A DNA stretch of 7,742 nucleotides from Lentzea sp. (GCA_030146905.1 JASLAV010000786.1:1-7742); one strand, 5' to 3'. Shown: positions 1 through 6,160, counted from the first letter of the stretch. The notes: generated by a model not told the origin, from the letters alone. Made by a program: numbers and translations.

Positions 1-560
1 GGCTCGACATCACCGTGGCCTCGATCGTCGACGGCCGCGCGGTGATGCTCTCCGACGGCACGAAAGCCGAGGTCAGCGGCCTCGCCCAGCCGGGTCCGTG
101 CTGGGCGGGCGCCGCCGCCGGCTTCGCCAGGAGCATGCTGCTGGGCCAGCAGGTCCGCTACGACCGGACCACCGGCGCGCTCAGCCTCGCCGACGGCACC
201 GACTACGCGTTGCTCGCGCTGGGCAACGGCGCCGCGCGCACGACCGGCACCCCGACGGCCGCGCAGCAGGAAGCCGAACTGGTCGCGCAGAAGGTTCCAA
301 TGGGGCTCTGGGGCACGCCGTGCGGCGGCAAGGACGTCACCGAGACGCCCACCCCTCCCCCGCCTCCGCCCCCTGCGCCGGTCACCACCACGACGAAGCC
401 GAAGCAGACGACGCAGCCCAAGCCCCCGCCGGTCTTCTACGCGACCTGCGACGACGCCCGCCGCGCCGGTGCCGCGCCGCTGTACTGGGGCCAGCCGGGC
501 TACCGCGCCGAGCTCGACCAGAACCGCAACGGCATCGCGTGCGAGTCCCGGTACCGCTAA
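1..560 (+). CDS. Secreted protein with degenerate SNase-like domain and C-terminal Excalibur motif (5' partial)
   Basis: The reading frame is open from base 3, so the true start, and presumably a signal peptide, lies upstream. The GTG at 15 is probably internal. Of 185 visible residues, about 1-110 resemble the second part of a staphylococcal-nuclease (thermonuclease) fold: a VMLSDGT strand, a CWAGAAAGFAR helix, LLGQQVRYD, and a closing GLWGTPC. Residues about 112-142 are a Pro/Thr/Lys linker of the cell-wall-spanning kind. The last about 40 residues are an Excalibur domain, with Cys in ATCDDAR, a GQPGYR turn and the calcium-loop-like DQNRNGIACE. The nuclease catalytic positions look lost: the usual DAPE-type segment reads AQPG and the usual GR-L-A segment reads GALSLA. 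I infer an extracellular, possibly calcium-binding, non-catalytic protein. A 13-bp gap separates it from the next gene, which has no obvious functional link. Confidence 0.83.
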   Translation, partial: LDITVASIVDGRAVMLSDGTKAEVSGLAQPGPCWAGAAAGFARSMLLGQQVRYDRTTGALSLADGTDYALLALGNGAARTTGTPTAAQQEAELVAQKVPMGLWGTPCGGKDVTETPTPPPPPPPAPVTTTTKPKQTTQPKPPPVFYATCDDARRAGAAPLYWGQPGYRAELDQNRNGIACESRYR

Positions 561-573
561 TAACCTCGGCGGC

Positions 574-1539
574 ATGAAGCTGGACAGCAGTGCCGTCGAC
601 TACACGCCCGCCGGCGCCAGGACCCTCGCGAAGAACGCGGAGGACCGCGGCTACGACGGGTTCTGGCTCGCCGAGACCAGGCACGACCCGTTCCTCGCGC
701 TGGCGGGCGCCGCCGCGGCGACCGAGCGGATCGAACTGGGCACGGCGATCGCGGTGGCGTTCGCCCGCAACCCGATGACCGTCGCGACCACGGCGAACGA
801 CCTCCGGCTGCTGTCGGAGGGCCGGTTCAACCTCGGGCTGGGCTCGCAGGTCGAAGCGCACATCACCAAGCGCTTCGCGATGCCGTGGAGCAAGCCCGCC
901 GCGAGGATGCGCGAGTTCGTCCTGGCCGTCCGCGCCGTCTGGCACGCGTGGGAGACCGGCGAGCGCTTGGCGTTCCGCGGCGAGTTCTACACGCACACGC
1001 TGATGACGCCGTTCTTCGACCCCGGCCCGAACCCGCACGGCAACGCCCCGATCTACCTCGCGGGCGTCGGCGAGCTGATGACGGAGGTGGCGGGCGAGGT
1101 CGCGGACGGCTTCCTGTGCCACAACTTCACGACCGAGCGGTACCTGCGCGAGGTGACGCTGCCGGCGCTGGAACGCGGCAGGGCGAAGGCGGGCAGGACG
1201 CTGGAGGGTTTCGAGATCAGCGGCCCGGTGTTCGCCGCCACGAACGACGAGGAGGTCGCCGACGTCAAGCGGCAGATCGCCTTCTACGGGTCGACGCCCG
1301 CGTATCGGCCGGTGCTGGACCTGCACGGCTGGGGTGAGCTGCACGAACAGCTGCACCGCATGTCACGGCGGCAGCAGTGGGCGGAGATGAGCGAGCTGAT
1401 CACCGACGAGGTGCTGCACGAGTTCTGCGTGGTCGGGTCACCGGAAACCGTCACGGCCGCGCTGCTGGACCGCTACGGCGACCTGGTCACCCGGATCTCG
1501 CCGTCCGGCGAGGTGCCGGTTCAGCGTCCGGAGAAGTGA
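574..1539 (+). CDS. LLM-class flavin-dependent oxidoreductase, probable F420-dependent type
   Basis: A 321-residue TIM-barrel enzyme of the bacterial-luciferase superfamily, most like the MSMEG_2256-type (TIGR03617) group, which is assigned to coenzyme F420 use; the substrate is unknown. Visible hallmarks are the N-terminal GYDGFWLAETRHDPF, the strand-plus-loop IELGTAIAVAFARNPM, RFNLGLGSQVEAHI, the family segment GNAPIYLAGVGELM, and a C-terminal VVGSPETV before the last helix. Length is normal for the family. The ATG at 574 is chosen because the protein then begins MKLDSS, as relatives do; upstream in-frame codons run into the preceding gene. The ribosome-binding site is weak (GGCGGC directly before the start). 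Codon use is extreme: codons 70-89 all end in G or C. The stop overlaps by 19 bp the end of a convergent small gene. The cofactor choice (F420 rather than FMN) rests on family resemblance only. Confidence 0.9.
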   Translation: MKLDSSAVDYTPAGARTLAKNAEDRGYDGFWLAETRHDPFLALAGAAAATERIELGTAIAVAFARNPMTVATTANDLRLLSEGRFNLGLGSQVEAHITKRFAMPWSKPAARMREFVLAVRAVWHAWETGERLAFRGEFYTHTLMTPFFDPGPNPHGNAPIYLAGVGELMTEVAGEVADGFLCHNFTTERYLREVTLPALERGRAKAGRTLEGFEISGPVFAATNDEEVADVKRQIAFYGSTPAYRPVLDLHGWGELHEQLHRMSRRQQWAEMSELITDEVLHEFCVVGSPETVTAALLDRYGDLVTRISPSGEVPVQRPEK

Positions 1540-1694
1540 CTGAGGCCCTGTCGTGCCAGCTCGGCGTGGAAACCGTCGAGCTCGGCGCGCACCCTGGCGA
1601 CGCCCCTCTTGCGGATCCACCTGCGTCTGCCGACGTTGGCGGCGGTCAGGGCGAACGGCAGCGCCAGCAGGGTCAGGGCCAGCATTGTGATCAT
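1521..1694 (-). CDS. Small single-pass membrane protein, 57 residues
   Basis: A short gene that length cut-offs would miss. It starts ATG-ATC-ACA-ATG and ends TGA at 1521-1523. GAGGAG at 1700-1705 sits 5 nt before the start, one of the strongest ribosome-binding sites in the window. Residues 1-19 are hydrophobic (MITMLALTLLALPFALTAA). They are followed by a basic patch (RRRWIRKR, residues 23-30) and an amphipathic, charged C-terminal part. The layout fits one membrane helix with the basic tail in the cytoplasm, although a signal-like anchor cannot be excluded. About 50 of 57 codons end in G or C, in line with coding DNA here. It runs convergently into the oxidoreductase gene (19-bp overlap) and divergently from the regulator at 1839. 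I recognise no family. The second ATG, at codon 4, is an alternative start but is further from the ribosome-binding site. Confidence 0.65.
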   Translation of the reverse strand: MITMLALTLLALPFALTAANVGRRRWIRKRGVARVRAELDGFHAELARQGLSHFSGR

Positions 1695-1699
1695 CTCGT

Positions 1700-1705
1700 C
1701 TCCTC
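1700..1705 (-). promoter_or_regulatory. Ribosome-binding site of the 57-residue membrane protein gene
   Basis: GAGGAG on the minus strand, 5 nt upstream of the ATG at 1694. It fixes the start and is the main argument that this short frame is translated. A possible -10 element, TAACGT, lies further upstream on the same strand (1746-1751), with no convincing -35. Confidence 0.6.
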
Positions 1706-1803
1706 AGGGGTTGCGAACAAGCAACGACCAATCGAGACGCTGCTTACGTTACCGGCTCGAACGCCACCCATGTGGAGCAAAGTCACCGACAGCAACTCAG
1801 TTC

Positions 1804-1838
1804 TTGACTAATTTTGTTTTCGGTGCGACGGTGGGTCC
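1804..1838 (+). promoter_or_regulatory. Candidate promoter of the regulator-SRPBCC operon, possibly leaderless
   Basis: TTGACT at 1804-1809 resembles a -35 box. After 17 bp, GACGGT (1827-1832) is a poor -10 keeping only A2 and T6 of TAnnnT. That spacing would put the transcription start at about 1839, the A of the regulator's ATG, so the mRNA may be leaderless. Only a weak GGTGGG precedes the ATG. The short AT-rich run TAATTTTGTTTT between the boxes stands out from its surroundings and could be an operator for the adjacent regulator. Confidence 0.4.
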
Positions 1839-2438
1839 ATGTTCGAAGTGGCGGTGATCGAGGACCCATCCGCGGCCGAGGTGTCGCTGGACCCCGTGCG
1901 GGCCCGGCTGCTCGCGGAGCTGGTAGTGCCGGGATCGGCGACGATGCTCGCCGCGAAGGTCGGCCTGCCCAGGCAGAAGGTGAACTACCACCTGCGCACG
2001 CTGGAGCAGCACGGCCTGGTGGAGCTCGTCGAGGAACGGCGCAAGGGCAACGTCAACGAGCGCCTGATGCAGGCGACGGCGGCGTCCTACGTCATCTCCC
2101 CGACGGCGCTCGCGGCCGTGCAGCCCGACCCCGCGCGCTCACCCGACCGGTTGTCCGCGAGGTGGCTGCTCGCGGTCTCGGCCAGGCTGGTGCGCGACGT
2201 CGGCACGCTGATCACGGGCGCGACCAGGGCGAAGAAGCGGCTCGCGACCTTCGCGCTGGACGGCGAGATCCGGTTCGCCACCGCGGCCGACCGCGCGGCG
2301 TTCGCCGAGGAGCTCGCGGGCTGCGTGACGCAACTCGTCGCCAAGTACCACGACGAACAGGCCGAAGGAGGGCGTCCGCACCGGGTCGTCGTCGCCCTCC
2401 ACCCGAGCGTCAACGCCGCCAAGGAGGAAGAGTCGTGA
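1839..2438 (+). CDS. ArsR-like winged helix-turn-helix transcriptional regulator
   Basis: A 199-residue DNA-binding protein. Residues about 15-75 form the winged helix: LDPVRARLLAELVVPGSAT, then the helix-turn-helix AAKVGLPRQKVNYHLRTLEQHGLVEL, then a wing with ERRKGNVNER. The remaining about 120 residues are a predicted helical or ligand-binding part; no cysteine pair for classical ArsR metal sensing is visible. This HTH_20-type regulator preceding an SRPBCC-domain gene is a common actinobacterial pairing. Its stop overlaps the next start (GTGA, 2435-2438), so the two are translationally coupled. It probably controls its own operon from the AT-rich promoter just upstream. The start ATG at 1839 may lack a leader. 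Effector unknown. Confidence 0.9.
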   Translation: MFEVAVIEDPSAAEVSLDPVRARLLAELVVPGSATMLAAKVGLPRQKVNYHLRTLEQHGLVELVEERRKGNVNERLMQATAASYVISPTALAAVQPDPARSPDRLSARWLLAVSARLVRDVGTLITGATRAKKRLATFALDGEIRFATAADRAAFAEELAGCVTQLVAKYHDEQAEGGRPHRVVVALHPSVNAAKEEES

Positions 2439-3172
2439 CCCACGAGTTCGAGATCAGCAAGGAGATCGAGGTCCAAGGCACCCCGGAGCAGGTCTGGGAC
2501 GCCATCGCGACGGGACCCGGAATCGACTCGTGGTTCATGGGCCCCCACACCGTCGACGGGCGCGTCGGCGGCCGCATGTCGCTCGACATGGGCTTCTTCC
2601 AGGAGACCTCGACGATCACCAGCTGGGAACCGGGCAAGCGCTTCGCCTACGAGAGCGACAAGGGCGAGGACGGCACGTTCCACGCCATGGAGTACCTGAT
2701 CGAGGGCCGTGACCAGGGCTCGACGGTGCTGCGGTTCGTGCACGGCGGCATCCTCGCCGACGGCTGGGGCGACGAGTTCGTCGACCAGCAGTCGAAGGGC
2801 TGGGACATGTACCTGTTCACGCTGGCGCAGTACGTCGAGCACTTCGCCGGCCGGCCGGGCACCTACGTGTTCGCGCAGTGGCCGGCCCAGCAGGAGGGCG
2901 CCGACAACTGGCCGGTGCTGCTGCGGGCGCTCGGCATCCCGCTGGACGCGGAGGTGGGCGACGAGGTCACGCTCACGCCGTTCGGCGTCAACGGCGTCGT
3001 CGACTACGTCGTGCGGCACGACGCGCACAACTTCCTCGGGGTCCGCGGAGCCGACGGCCTCTACCGCTTCCACGGCACCAACGCCATCGGTCACCACCTC
3101 TTCGGCGACGCCACCGGCCAGGCCGAGAAGTGGCAGGCGTTCCTGAATCAGGAGCTGGCGCAGGCCTCGTAG
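2435..3172 (+). CDS. SRPBCC (AHSA1/START-like) domain protein, extended form
   Basis: A 245-residue protein starting at GTG 2435, with GGAGG at 2423-2427, 7 nt upstream, inside the regulator gene. Residues about 3-145 form an SRPBCC/AHSA1-type hydrophobic-cavity domain: EFEISKEIEVQGTPEQVWDAI, the WFMGP turn, VGGRMSLDMG, ITSWEPGKRFAYES and a final helix, GWDMYLFTLAQYVEHF. Residues about 150-245 are an additional segment (from GTYVFAQW to KWQAFLNQEL), making it well longer than a typical single-domain AHSA1 protein of about 150 residues. The extension may be a second, degenerate half-cavity. Such proteins bind small hydrophobic ligands or act as co-chaperone-like factors; the role here is unknown. 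Coupling to the upstream regulator suggests they answer the same signal. The 3' end overlaps the convergent glycosidase gene by 25 bp. Confidence 0.87.
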   Translation: MTHEFEISKEIEVQGTPEQVWDAIATGPGIDSWFMGPHTVDGRVGGRMSLDMGFFQETSTITSWEPGKRFAYESDKGEDGTFHAMEYLIEGRDQGSTVLRFVHGGILADGWGDEFVDQQSKGWDMYLFTLAQYVEHFAGRPGTYVFAQWPAQQEGADNWPVLLRALGIPLDAEVGDEVTLTPFGVNGVVDYVVRHDAHNFLGVRGADGLYRFHGTNAIGHHLFGDATGQAEKWQAFLNQELAQAS

Positions 3173-3966
3173 ACGTAGTCGGGGTGCCCGTACGGCACCA
3201 CGTTCCGGTCGCGGCGGATCACAGAACCCTTGCCGCCGCGATCGGTGCACGACTTCTGGAAGGCCTCGTCGGTGTACTCGATCTCGTAGACCTTCTCGCC
3301 GAACGCGTCCGCGTACGGCCCGCACTCGCCGTTGGCCTGGCAGTCCTCGGTGATGGCGAAGTCGAAGCCGATGTACTTCCTGCCGGAGTCGCCCAGCTCA
3401 CCGCCGTTCTTCTGCGCGACGGCCAGCCCCCGCTCGTGGGCGTGCCGCACGAACGCCTTCATGAACTCCTTGGTGGCGTTGAGGTCGAACGCCCCACCGG
3501 CCCGCGTGTGCGAGTCGAGGTTGTCCGCCTCGATCGCCTGGAAGCGCGAGGTCTTGCAGCCGTCGATCCACTTCTTCTGGATGTCGAGGATCTTGCCGCG
3601 CTTGTCCGGCGTGGAGATGTCGAGGATCCCCTCGTCCCACTCGGGATCGATCGCGGGCTCGCCGTCGCCCTTCTTGACCAGCAGGTCGTGGTGGTTCTGC
3701 TTCCACCAGCTCAGGCTGCCGTCCATCGGGTCCGGCTGCGTCTGCAGCGCGTTGACGTAGCAGACGTTGTAGCGGTCGCCGACGGGAAGCTTGCTGCGGT
3801 CCCGCACCACGATCTTGACCCGCGCCTCCGGCTGGTAGACCCCGCCGATCTGGTAGTCGAACTTCGCACCGGAGGGCGGCAGCTCAAGCGGCGGCAGCTC
3901 GGGTTCGCTGGCGCTGCACGAAGCGACGAGCAGGAGCAGGGCGGCAAGGGCCGCGACTGGCTTCAT
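3148..3966 (-). CDS. GH114-type (endo-alpha-1,4-polygalactosaminidase-like) lipoprotein
   Basis: A 272-residue putative glycosidase of the GH114 (TM1410-like) TIM-barrel family, whose characterised members cleave galactosaminogalactan-type polymers. Residues 1-17 are a lipoprotein signal with lipobox VASC (C17), so it should be anchored on the outer face of the membrane. The barrel begins with FDYQIGG (36-42). The conserved acidic cluster on a central strand reads AIEADNLDS (E146, D148, D151), followed by AQKNGGEL (184-191), GFDFAI (200-205) and EIEY (228-231), all typical of the family. Cys69, Cys137, Cys209, Cys215, Cys240 and Cys269 could form disulfides. The start is set by the signal peptide; no clear ribosome-binding site precedes it. 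It diverges from the HNH lipoprotein gene across 105 bp. The substrate is inferred from family only. Confidence 0.87.
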   Translation of the reverse strand: MKPVAALAALLLLVASCSASEPELPPLELPPSGAKFDYQIGGVYQPEARVKIVVRDRSKLPVGDRYNVCYVNALQTQPDPMDGSLSWWKQNHHDLLVKKGDGEPAIDPEWDEGILDISTPDKRGKILDIQKKWIDGCKTSRFQAIEADNLDSHTRAGGAFDLNATKEFMKAFVRHAHERGLAVAQKNGGELGDSGRKYIGFDFAITEDCQANGECGPYADAFGEKVYEIEYTDEAFQKSCTDRGGKGSVIRRDRNVVPYGHPDYVYEACASS

Positions 3967-4009
3967 GCGCGGCAGTCTGCCACCAGGGTTGTGACGACCT
4001 CGTCTGGCG

Positions 4010-4022
4010 AACCGGACCGGTT
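4010..4022. repeat. Short inverted repeat between the two divergent lipoprotein genes
   Basis: AACCG-GAC-CGGTT, a perfect 5-bp-arm inverted repeat in the 105-bp divergent spacer (3967-4071). It could be an operator shared by the glycosidase and HNH genes, but a repeat this short can occur by chance in GC-rich DNA. No convincing promoter boxes or ribosome-binding sites are visible for either gene. Confidence 0.3.
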
Positions 4023-4071
4023 ACGCCGTTGAGAGGCCATCAACACCGCACTTCGCGGGTATGCCCCGCCC

Positions 4072-4740
4072 ATGCGCTGGTTGCTCCTGATCATCCTGCT
4101 GACCGGCTGTTCCGCGTTCCCCCTGTCCTCCTCGGGACCCCAGCTGGAGCGCGTACCCGCCGGAACCCTCGACGCCGCGACGGCGAGCACGTCACTGGCC
4201 GCACTGCCCGTGAGCACACCGGGCCGCCTGGACGGCTACGAGCGCGACTGCGACGCGGGCAAGGCCTGCGTGTTCGGCCAGCCGTGGTTCGACACCGACG
4301 GCGACGGCTGCGACCAGCGCAGCCAGGTCCTGGCCAGGGACCTGACGAACGTGGAACGCAAACCGGGCCGCTGCGGCGTGCAGTCGGGCACGCTGGACGA
4401 CCCCTACACGGCGTCGCAGATCAGCGGCACCTCGAAGATCCAGATCGACCACGTGGTGCCGCTGGCGGAGATGTGGCGCAGCGGCGCGGCCAAGTGGCCG
4501 CAGGAACGCCGCGTGTCGGCGGCCAACGACCTGCGCAACCTCCTGGCGGTGTCGGGCAAGGTCAACCAGTCGAAGGGCGACAAGACGCCGGACGAGTGGA
4601 TGCCCCCGAACTCGGCCTACGCGTGCTCGTACGGACGCATCTACGTGACGGTGAAGGCGGCCTACGGCCTCACGGTCGCACCGTCGGAACGAACGGCACT
4701 GGAGAAGGCACTGGCAGCATGCGCACCACCCACGACGTGA
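4072..4740 (+). CDS. HNH endonuclease family lipoprotein
   Basis: A 222-residue exported nuclease-like protein. Residues 1-13 (MRWLLLIILLTGC) are a compact lipoprotein signal with lipobox LTGC, lipidated at C13. A Cys-rich segment follows with GYERDCDAGKACVFG and FDTDGDGCDQRSQVLARDL (residues 55-91), resembling the conserved N-terminal part of actinobacterial secreted HNH/DUF1524-like proteins. The HNH core is QIDHVVPLAEMW (D126, H127) and then ANDLRNLLAVSGKVNQSKGDK (N152, N165, K168, D170), the His-Asn arrangement expected of a metal-dependent nuclease. Six cysteines after C13 (60, 66, 80, 101, 185, 217) suit an oxidised extracellular fold. It probably cuts extracellular DNA for nutrition or competition; no immunity gene is apparent nearby, and its exported location would make one unnecessary. 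No ribosome-binding site is evident; the signal peptide sets the start. Confidence 0.9.
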   Translation: MRWLLLIILLTGCSAFPLSSSGPQLERVPAGTLDAATASTSLAALPVSTPGRLDGYERDCDAGKACVFGQPWFDTDGDGCDQRSQVLARDLTNVERKPGRCGVQSGTLDDPYTASQISGTSKIQIDHVVPLAEMWRSGAAKWPQERRVSAANDLRNLLAVSGKVNQSKGDKTPDEWMPPNSAYACSYGRIYVTVKAAYGLTVAPSERTALEKALAACAPPTT

Positions 4741-5071
4741 TGCCGCCCATCATTCGTCCCGCGCATTAGCCGACGGGCAAACAAAAAACCTGGTGTTCGT
4801 GTTGAGGTCTGACGGGTAGTACCGCACCGGCCTGATTGATCCTGGTCAGGCCGGTGCGGCTGCCGTTCGGTGCCGTTGTCGATCAGCTCGTTTCGGAGCG
4901 TTCGGGCACACAATGGGCACACTTTGCGAGCCCCCATCTCGTCCCCGCTGACCAGCACGGATGCTGCTCCGCAGACGGCGAACCAGAGTGCGATCCCCCG
5001 GAAGTTGATCGGCCGTTCTCGCGCGTCGACCGCGTGCACCAATGATCGGAAGACCCCGGCTGCTGGTCTGA
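4741..5071. other. Convergent intergenic region and compositional boundary
   Basis: This 331-bp spacer lies between the 3' ends of the HNH gene (+) and the 114-residue gene (-). It holds a perfect hairpin (4822-4859) and an A-run (4783-4788) that would read as a T-run on the minus strand. A minus-strand frame without stops crosses it, ending at 4662. From a possible GTG at 5039, that frame encodes a hydrophobic stretch (GIALWFAVCGAASVLVSG), then KVCPLCARTLRNELIDNG, before running through the hairpin into the antisense of the HNH gene. Its codon use up to the hairpin resembles the genes to the right. It could be a small membrane gene or a decayed remnant, but there is no good ribosome-binding site and I do not call it as a gene. 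I see no tRNA or duplicated attachment site. Confidence 0.4.
4822..4859. terminator. Perfect 14-bp-stem hairpin, likely bidirectional terminator
   Basis: CCGCACCGGCCTGA (4822-4835) is the exact reverse complement of 4846-4859, with a 10-nt loop. It lies 81 bp after the HNH stop and about 210 bp after the convergent minus-strand operon. No U-tract follows on either strand, as is common for actinobacterial (I-shaped) terminators. The stem is long and perfectly paired, so it is very unlikely to be chance. A protein-binding site or a recombination relic are alternatives. Confidence 0.55.
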
Positions 5072-5416
5072 CTACGGCGTCCACAGGATCGGCCCGGTCG
5101 CCTTCACGAGCCGAGGCGCCAGCCGATCGCCAGGAGCAGGAACGCTCAACAGCTCCTGCACCACGTGCGTCAGCGAACCCGTGCGCTCCCACACGATGCC
5201 GGGTGGCTCGTACCCGTCGGTGCGCAACGCCATCGCATCGTCCTCGTCGCGCACGCGCACAGCGTCAATCCATCCGCCTGGCCACACTCGGTAGCCGTCG
5301 ACCTGCGTCGGCACACCCTCGACGGCATCGCGGTGCACGAAAGTCCAGCCCGCATCCCTGATCGCGATGAGTGCGGCGAGTGTGGGAAACGCACGGATCG
5401 CCGCGTCGTCGCTCAT
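5072..5416 (-). CDS. Conserved-looking hypothetical protein, 114 residues
   Basis: A 114-residue soluble protein of unknown function, without signal peptide, membrane helix or cysteine. It begins MSDDAAIRAFPTLAALIAIRDAGWTF. It then has a strand-rich region (VDGYRVWPGGWIDAVRVRDEDDAMALR), a GIVWERTG strand, a helix with VVQELLSVPAPG, and ends RLVKATGPILWTP. The compact alternation of Trp/Gly strands suggests a small alpha/beta domain. My impression is that similar short proteins occur beside actinomycete regulatory cassettes, but I cannot name a family. Its ATG overlaps the dioxygenase stop (ATGA, 5413-5416), with only a weak GAGG before it, so translation probably depends on re-initiation and the two proteins are likely made together. 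It may be a partner or chaperone of the dioxygenase. Confidence 0.75.
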   Translation of the reverse strand: MSDDAAIRAFPTLAALIAIRDAGWTFVHRDAVEGVPTQVDGYRVWPGGWIDAVRVRDEDDAMALRTDGYEPPGIVWERTGSLTHVVQELLSVPAPGDRLAPRLVKATGPILWTP

Positions 5417-6153
5417 GCGGCCTCGCTCGACGCCCGGACGCGAACGCCAGTCCCCACAACCAGTTCCGGCAACGGGTCGCCGTTCACACGGTGGACCACA
5501 CGCTGCCCGGTGAACGCTCGCCGACCGTGCAACCAGCGGTGGTTGTCCAGGACGTAGCCCTGCCCGGCAGTGAGTCTGAACTCGAACGCGTGGCGGTCTA
5601 TCGCCGCGCGCAGCACTGGAATCCAGCGGTCGACCTCGGGCGCGAACTGAGCGAGCTCATCGAGCCGAAGCCTGACGGCGATCCGGCCGCCGCCGTTGTC
5701 GCTGAAGATCGAGCTGAGGTGCCCGGCCGCGCCGCCGAACAACACGGAGCGCGGAGTGCTCAAGGCGGTGAGCGCTTCGGGCTCCGACTCTGCGAGATCG
5801 TCGTACACGGCCTGGCCGTCGATGAGCACGCACTCGCCGCCGCTTGTCGCTGCCTGCGTGCAGCTCATCAGCAGCGCGGGCGGATGTGGAACGCCAGAGC
5901 GATCGGTGTGCGGGTTGAGCGCACAAGCGCTGAAGCCTGCGAATCCGCTACGCACTATCGACTCGCCGAGGTCAGCGATCGTGGTAACTCCGTCAGGTCC
6001 GCTGTCCCTGTGAGGCACGACGATGGCGATCGAGCGTGCGAGCCTCAGGAGGTCCTGAGGACGTTCGAGACCGCCGACTACAGCGAGTCCCTGCTCGGTG
6101 ATCAGCTCGACCAGGTTGGCGGAGTCCGCGTCGACGCGATACGGCTCGATCAT
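5413..6153 (-). CDS. TauD/TfdA-like Fe(II)/2-oxoglutarate-dependent dioxygenase
   Basis: A 246-residue putative non-haem iron oxygenase that would couple 2-oxoglutarate decarboxylation to oxidation of an unknown small molecule. The iron facial triad is visible: HTD (H82, D84) in NPHTDRSG and the distal His in NHRWLHGR (H209), followed by R222, a candidate for binding the 2-oxoglutarate carboxylate. Length is slightly short for the family (250-300). The frame is open upstream to an ATG at 6237. However, the ATG at 6153 has GGGAGGT 7 nt before it and gives the sensible N-terminus MIEPYRVDADSANLVELITEQG, so I choose it. The protein resembles clavaminate-synthase/asparagine-oxygenase-like members more than taurine dioxygenase, on weak grounds. 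First gene of a two-gene operon, divergent from the Nudix gene. The reaction is unknown. Confidence 0.87.
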   Translation of the reverse strand: MIEPYRVDADSANLVELITEQGLAVVGGLERPQDLLRLARSIAIVVPHRDSGPDGVTTIADLGESIVRSGFAGFSACALNPHTDRSGVPHPPALLMSCTQAATSGGECVLIDGQAVYDDLAESEPEALTALSTPRSVLFGGAAGHLSSIFSDNGGGRIAVRLRLDELAQFAPEVDRWIPVLRAAIDRHAFEFRLTAGQGYVLDNHRWLHGRRAFTGQRVVHRVNGDPLPELVVGTGVRVRASSEAA

Positions 6154-6160
6154 GGCGTCT

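Noticed and set aside
382..1356. Long minus-strand open frame (324 codons) opposite the oxidoreductase
   Set aside because: Arg/Ala/Val-rich low-complexity translation, typical of the antisense of a high-GC gene; no domain, no ribosome-binding site, and the plus frame is a clear enzyme.
1814..2434. Upstream in-frame extension of the SRPBCC frame from 1814
   Set aside because: The added 207 residues are Arg/Gly-rich shadow of the regulator gene; the GTG at 2435 with GGAGG gives the proper domain start.
2087..3325. 412-codon minus-strand frame opposite the regulator and SRPBCC genes
   Set aside because: Composition is of antisense type and no motif is visible; both plus-strand genes are well supported.
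2878..4032. 384-codon plus-strand frame antisense to the glycosidase lipoprotein
   Set aside because: Repetitive Val/Asp/Leu/Arg translation of an opposite-strand gene; the minus frame has a lipobox and GH114 motifs.
4029..4769. 246-codon plus-strand frame overlapping the HNH gene
   Set aside because: Shadow frame rich in Arg, Gly and Pro; the frame starting at 4072 has the signal peptide and HNH motif.
4779..4791. A-run that would be a T-run on minus, possible terminator tail
   Set aside because: It is more than 30 bp beyond the strong hairpin and has no adjacent stable stem of its own.
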